Shown here: positions 59,201-64,000 of the stretch, one piece after another | Numbering within the stretch: the stretch's first letter is position 1 | Layout: each line of letters starts with the position of its first letter | Source: Branchiostoma floridae | Lineage: Eukaryota; Chordata; Leptocardii; Amphioxiformes; Branchiostomatidae | DNA length: 64,000 bases | Direction of reading: 5' to 3' | Assembly (NCBI RefSeq): GCF_000003815.2 | Contig: NC_049985.1 | Span: 1 to 64,000, forward strand | The notes under the pieces: model-generated | What the model was told of the DNA's origin: nothing | Seen by the model: the letters and a program-made list of their open reading frames with translations, nothing else | Databases searched by the model: none | Program-made: the position numbers and the translations under genes

Positions 59201-62052
59201 ATGTCTTAATAGTTTAAGTTTATTGCAAATTCTTGCCCGTGGGCGAATTGCAGGTAATACAAAAGATTCAAACAGTGTAAAATACAATACCACAAATGTC
59301 TACTCTAGTCTAAAACTAGTAAAGGCTAACTCTAGATCCTGGGTTACTGGGTTCGACTCCTTTTTCGAAGACAGTGGACCACACTTCTAACATCAAATGC
59401 ACCTCTAATTAATTTACACGTCTCACTGAAAGTGCTGTAGTGCTGTTCATAGCTAACTAAAAAGGAAGCTCCTACGTACAGATCTTGGTGGCAACGATTT
59501 ACACGTATTCAACGACCCGTCATTAATCCTCACCATTCCCCAGGTTCTACGCGGAGTTCCATAACGTGAGCTGGGCCCCTGTGCCGGGCTGGTCCCAGCA
59601 GAGGCGGGACGATCTGGTGAGGACACTACAGCAGCAGGGGAACATGTTTCTGTACTGGGAGGGGGAGAGCCACTACTACCAGGACATAGAGGAGCTACAC
59701 ACACCCGATGTAAGAGTTCTATGTCTGTTTCTAATTTTAATACTGCAGTGACATCTAGTTTGCAGTGCGATCAGCCATCAATGTTCTGAGGAAGGTGACA
59801 GACGGTCACCAAAACATCGTTTCATGTGGTTGTGTGCCTTGCTGTACTGATTCCGTTTCTATTTTACTGTGATTCAGCCAAATATTTGGTTGGGTAGGTC
59901 CTTATTTCTTTAAAGTGTTGATTAGATAGTCTTCTTGCATAATGTTTCTATTCAAATAGTTTATATTTCCGCCTCAAAATTTGTCCCTCCAGATTCCAGC
60001 CATCACCCCCGGAGCCCCGGAATGGTTTACTCCAAGTGCTCCGGGTCTCCAGGCGGCCCTGCTAGGCTGGCTCTGACGGTTCAGGTCGGTACGTCGATAA
60101 AGTTACGTAATCTATCAAAAGTTATCACACCGCATGGTGAAAAGTGTGGTGCCCATCTCCTTTCCCTCAGCCCTTAAGCCACAAAGCTGTGCAAGCACAA
60201 ATAATGCTACATGTACAGCAGGGGGGTGGAAGTGGTGTGTGTTCACACCCCACACCCTTTGCCATAGATGCTGAATGCTAAACAGAGAAGTAGAATATGC
60301 CTTTAAAATGGTTTATGATGCTACATGCCGCATGCAATGATGGTGACGACCCAATAGCTGTAGTCTATCGCTTGAAGTAAGTCAATGAAAGGTGGACATG
60401 GTATTACTGACAGATGTATAACTGACCAGTCATATCTGGAGCCTACGCTTTGGAATTTTTAACGCACTTTCAATGACATACAGAATAACGTCACTGGCTA
60501 TTTTCAGGTCGGCATGGACGCTAAGGCGGCCTTCCGGCTGGTGGAAACCATGCGCGCACACCCCAGCAACATGCCAGTCACCCTGTTCGTGTACGGCAAC
60601 TTCGCTCAGCTCTACCCCGACCTCGTCAGCTCCTGGGCGGAGGGATACACCATTGGAATAAGAGAGGTAAAACATCAGTTTTATATGCAAGTATACGAAT
60701 ATGAGCGTCCTTGTATTCAGTGTATTGCGTTCAATCGCAAAATTGCCCGGTAGAGGCAGGGTGTCTCACGGGCCATGTCTGAAAGCGCAGAAAAACTTAA
60801 CGGCCAGAAAAGTATCCAGAGGCCCATTTCTTCAACTGGGACCTTAGATTTATGTAGGTTTAATTCCTTTATTCAGGATGGCTACTAGTCATCAACTTAA
60901 TTGTTATGAATCCATGAATTATATCAAATGTGTGGATTTTCGTTTTGATCGGCATTTAAAAAGAAATAAAACTCAACAGCCGACACGTTTTTTTTTGTTT
61001 GTTTTTTTACATTTTTTTTTATACTCTTTTTACGATAATGTCAATTAATATCTATCCACTGTCACATGAAGTCTCCTATGTTTCTACCATGTACTTTCAA
61101 TTAGCCTTCTGGCATGAACTTCAGTTTAGTCTCTTCCCACCTCAGCACCAGCCGTTTCCTACTGGCCACTGGACCCTGCAGAACGCTAACGTGATGCGCA
61201 TGAGCCTGATCGCCTCCGTGCAAAGGCTAAAAGAACTGGCGCTCCGCCCGGCCTACTACCTGCCGGACGGCGTCACCGAGCGCGTCAGAGATACCGCCAA
61301 GAAGAGGGGACTCCGGATCGTCCAGCCACACACCAGATTCCCACCGGTTGAAGGTAGGTGTATTTGTCTTAAACAGCACAATGGTACATTTAATTTACAT
61401 ACTGCCTTGCGATCCTTGACAGGCTAAAATAGCGGAGCTGTGGATGTACACCCGGTGTTCTCTCGATCATCACACGGTTTTTCAGAGATCGGCTGATGTT
61501 TATAAGTCCGCGAACACTGGTGTATATGATCTTCTTCTTATGATACGGTACAGTCAATCTTAAAATCGGGAGGCACTCTGGAAATCAGCACATTCGGTCG
61601 AAGCTTGTCGACTGTGTGGTGGGGGCTTTAAGAGCCGGAAGTTAAGTTGTACACACTTGTACCTGTGGAAAAAAGTTCGCAAGGAAACTTCTCTGGTACA
61701 CTGAACGTATACGTATACATTGTACGTCCGTCTTTCCTGTCATGATCAGTGCCAGTGGAAGATTACCTCTACGCGGTGAGATAGAGATCCACGCCCATAG
61801 CTAACTTCTAAGGGGTCTCTTTACCTTTTTACAGGCCCGCTGTTGAGCGAGGATAACTACTACAGGGTCCGTGACGTGGAGAGGACGCCCAAAGTGCTCC
61901 GCCTTCTGCACGAGCGGTTCGCGCACGCGCACGGAGGCATCCTCAGTCTGGACAGCGACCATCCGGACAGCCTGCTGATCTCGGTCTTCCTCATGGACTA
62001 CCTGCATCAAGTCTCCGGGTTCCAGCTCGTCAGCTTGGATGGCTGCTTGTGA
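56257..62052 (+). CDS. type II membrane FkbM methyltransferase fused to NodB-like deacetylase domain
   Basis: Ten exons: 56257-56498, 57133-57205, 57622-57757, 58221-58415, 58735-58834, 59544-59709, 59993 or 60037 to 60084, 60508-60666, 61146-61353, 61835-62052; with the 60037 acceptor all phases fit (1545 nt, 514 aa). Domains: signal anchor ~11-29 (VSLVLFGVLLGLFLSSFL); FkbM-type SAM methyltransferase ~90-300 with glycine motif FIDCGANAAFSVR, HSFELD acidic loop and FKIDVEGSEYEI signature; then a NodB/polysaccharide-deacetylase-like region ~312-514: LALTVQ strand, PVTLFVYGNF, YTIGIREH, RPAYYLPDG, and HGGILSLDSDHP...GFQLVSLDG as the closing strand-helix-strand. FkbM enzymes O-methylate sugars and small molecules; NodB enzymes remove N- or O-acetyl groups from polysaccharides. 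Here the NodB metal Asp pair (TFDDG) reads TVQVG and the HxxxH motif is altered, so deacetylase activity is doubtful. The stronger acceptor (59992) leaves the frame one nucleotide off. AATAAA at 62395-62400. Confidence 0.82.
59200..59310 (-). mobile_element. possible retroelement 3' end in FkbM-NodB intron 5
   Basis: On the minus strand the segment ends GCAATAAACTTAAAC, with CGCCCACGGGCAAG before it, like a LINE or SINE tail. No coding remnant. Confidence 0.3.
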
Positions 62053-62340
62053 CCTTTAATTTTCTTCTTTTTGCCTTCTTTCTCTTCACTTGTATGTATC
62101 CTGCTGTGTCCCAATCTGCTCCGTACAGTTTGCTCATCAATAGACTTTCTGCACCAAGTGTCTGGGTTTCAGCTTGGATGACTACTTTCGACCATTCTTT
62201 AGTTTTCTTTCCCCCTTCTTTGTTTGTACGCTGTTGTACCTCGATTTGCTCTGGACATCCTGCTCATTTCAGACTACCTCCACCAAGTCTCCACCTTCCA
62301 ACTCATTAGGTTGATTGATTGCTTGCGGCCATTCTTTTCT
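62053..62340 (+). repeat. two decayed tandem copies of the last coding exon's end, in the 3' UTR
   Basis: The end of the coding exon (AGCCTGCTGATC...GACTACCTGCATCAAGTCTC...CAGCTTGGATGGCTGCTTGTGACC) is followed by two related blocks at about 62126-62210 (AGTTTGCTCATC, CACCAAGTGTCTGGGTTTCA) and 62260-62340 (CTACCTCCACCAAGTCTCCA, GGCCATTCTTTTCTT), each with the same C/T-rich tail. A tandem triplication of ~110-135 bp across the stop codon. Confidence 0.8.
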
Positions 62341-62394
62341 TCCTTACTTTCATCTGCTTAAAAACTGTTGACTTCTAATCTCTAAAATTTCGCC

Positions 62395-62400
62395 AATAAA
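62395..62400 (+). promoter_or_regulatory. polyadenylation signal AATAAA
   Basis: Canonical hexamer 343 nt after the FkbM-NodB stop codon, beyond the duplicated exon ends, so these would be part of the mRNA. Confidence 0.6.
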
Positions 62401-63112
62401 GTCAAAGGACTAGATACTGGGAGCTCGAGAGTCTACTGAAAGGATCTCTCCGGACTCATATTCTTAATAAGTATCATTATTATTACATCATACAGAAATA
62501 ATGATCATGTTACTTATATGCTCATTTGTAGAGCCTCTACAACTGCGTGCATTAATATCAGACGGCTAATTACATAATATGATATCACAAGTTTCCAGCA
62601 AATGTAAATATTCCCTCCCTCATATTGTCTAAAATGTACTGTTGTATAGGTGAGAAAGTAAACTCATAGAAATAAATGATAACAAACACATGACCACTAT
62701 GTACATTTATATTAGGCTTTGTAGCATACAGCGAAGGTGACTTACAACTTCATGATGTAGGAAAGTACATTGTTATACGAGTGATATGTTTCCATTTTAC
62801 TTAACCAGTTTATACATAAAACAAGCAGCGGTGCATTTGACTTTGACATTTACTACCAATGGTCTATTATTATCTTAGATTGATAGTTTTCTTCCATACC
62901 TCTCTCATTCATCCATTTGCAGCGTAGAACTCAATTGTTTATTTTTTAATCATAAACAATAAACGAAAACCCTTATATGAATGGCTTCCTTTATAATCAA
63001 TTCCATATGAGAATATGGCAAGACAAATTCAGGATGTGCCATGGTGTCTTCATAGCTAGTTTATCTTGATTAATGATTTGAAAAAAAAGTAAGGTCTTTA
63101 CTAATTCACTAA
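62401..63112. other. convergent intergenic spacer
   Basis: Noncoding AT-rich DNA between the plus-strand FkbM-NodB gene and the minus-strand TPR gene. TTTATT at 62938-62943 is a minus-strand AATAAA, ~170 nt after the TPR stop. Confidence 0.5.
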
Positions 63113-64000
63113 TTACGGGGAACACTGTCTCCTACATATTTGAATGTTGTGAAGTAGTTTCACAACGCTAGGGTGTGCAGGCCCATGGATAACCTTCATC
63201 ATCTCTACTGACTGTTCCAAGTAACTAAGAGCTTTGCTCTGATTCCCGAGTTCATTCCAACATGCTCCAATGTTGTAAAGCGACGAAGCAATGTCCGGGT
63301 GTACTGTTGATTCGCCATAGATAGCTTGCCTCATCTTCAGTGACTGTTCGTAATACCTGATAGCTTTCCTGTGATCACCCAGGAAATACCAACAGGTCCC
63401 AATGTTGTTCACTGATCCGGCAATATGGGGATGTGGTGTTGTTTCGCCATAAATAACTTTATCCATCTTGAGTGATTGTTCGTGATACCTGACGGCTTTT
63501 CTCTGATCGCCAAGCTGACTCCAACAGTGTCCAATGTTATTAAGTGATTCAGCAATATCGGGGTGTCCTTTTGTTTCGCCGTAGATTGTTTTCCTCATCT
63601 TCAGTGACTGCTCATGGTACCCGACGGCTTTCCTCTGATCGCCAAGGTCACTCCAACAGTTTCCAATGTTGTTCAGTGATGAAGCAATATCTGGATGTGG
63701 TGTTGTTTCGCCATGGATAGCTTTCCTCATCCTCAGTGACTGTTCGTAATGCTTGACAGCTTTCCTCTGATCGCCAAGCTTACTCCAACAAGTTCCAATA
63801 TTGTTGAGGGATGCAGCAATTTCGGTATGTGGTGTCAATTCGCCATAGATAACTTCCGACATCTTCAGGGACTGTTCGTGATAACTGAGAGCTTTCCACC
63901 CATCGCCGAGGTCATTGCAACAGTTTCCAATGTTGTTAAGTGATGAAGCAATATCGGGATGTGCTGTTGTTTCGCCATAGATAGCTTTCCTCATCTTCAG
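63113..64000 (-). CDS. TPR-array protein, C-terminal part (copy 3, runs off the window)
   Basis: Open on the minus strand from the window edge to a TAA at 63113-63115; the internal Met at 63994 is not the true start, as the preceding codons (Leu-Lys) continue the repeat. It encodes a partial repeat, six full 44-residue kinesin-light-chain-like TPRs (IASSLNNIGNCWSDLGDQRK type) and a C-terminal cap (VVKLLHNIQICRRQCSP) matching the ends of copies 1 and 2. The last repeat is shortened in the same way (GPAHP) as copy 2's (GPTHP), placing it nearer copy 2. Whether an NTase domain lies upstream cannot be seen here. Likely a third member of the family in opposite orientation. Confidence 0.85.
   Translation of the reverse strand: MKMRKAIYGETTAHPDIASSLNNIGNCCNDLGDGWKALSYHEQSLKMSEVIYGELTPHTEIAASLNNIGTCWSKLGDQRKAVKHYEQSLRMRKAIHGETTPHPDIASSLNNIGNCWSDLGDQRKAVGYHEQSLKMRKTIYGETKGHPDIAESLNNIGHCWSQLGDQRKAVRYHEQSLKMDKVIYGETTPHPHIAGSVNNIGTCWYFLGDHRKAIRYYEQSLKMRQAIYGESTVHPDIASSLYNIGACWNELGNQSKALSYLEQSVEMMKVIHGPAHPSVVKLLHNIQICRRQCSP

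Noticed and set aside
59330..59372. GGTTCGACTCC resembling a tRNA B box
   Set aside because: No A box or foldable cloverleaf upstream.

Overview
The window looks like nuclear DNA of an invertebrate chordate, most likely an amphioxus (Branchiostoma). The evidence is the GT-AG split genes, the long noncoding stretches full of short inverted-repeat elements, non-LTR retrotransposon tails, and TPR arrays of the 'IASSLNNIGNCW...GETTAHPD' type that are greatly expanded in lancelets. The species call is an inference from family resemblance. No prokaryotic gene organisation, rRNA, tRNA or CRISPR array was seen.

Layout. Positions 1-17,000 are a gene-poor block with no coding exon I can support. It holds two inverted copies of a ~0.5 kb repeat lying 13.4 kb apart (1105-1560 and 14941-15475), tandem repeats, a LINE 3' end and several TIR elements. 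A seven-exon gene at 17,096-24,113 encodes a type II membrane collagen ending in a fibronectin type II module. At 25,507-38,430 two tandem paralogues encode TPR proteins with a GlnD/DUF294-like nucleotidyltransferase domain in the middle. The first is intact (5 exons, 1545 aa). The second keeps its large last exon open, but its 5' exons no longer connect in frame. A third, partial TPR gene of the same family runs off the right edge on the minus strand (63,113-64,000).

Between them, 41,049-62,052 carries two same-strand multi-exon genes. One is a 1081-aa type II membrane NXPE-family protein with a long Ser/Thr-rich stalk, a filamin-like module, an inserted ricin-B lectin and a PC-esterase domain with GDS motif. 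The other is a type II membrane protein joining an FkbM methyltransferase to a NodB-like polysaccharide deacetylase domain. All exon phases of the first agree. The second has one junction (59,709 to 59,993/60,037) where frame is kept only by using a weaker internal acceptor.

Reading. The last two genes look like neighbouring secretory-pathway enzymes acting on glycans (esterase/O-acyl transfer, O-methylation, N-deacetylation-like fold). The NTase-TPR genes form a locally duplicating family. A recurring theme is short tandem duplication and decay of single exons: decayed copies of NXPE exons 3 and 9, of the TPR first exon, and of the NodB terminal exon in its own 3' UTR.
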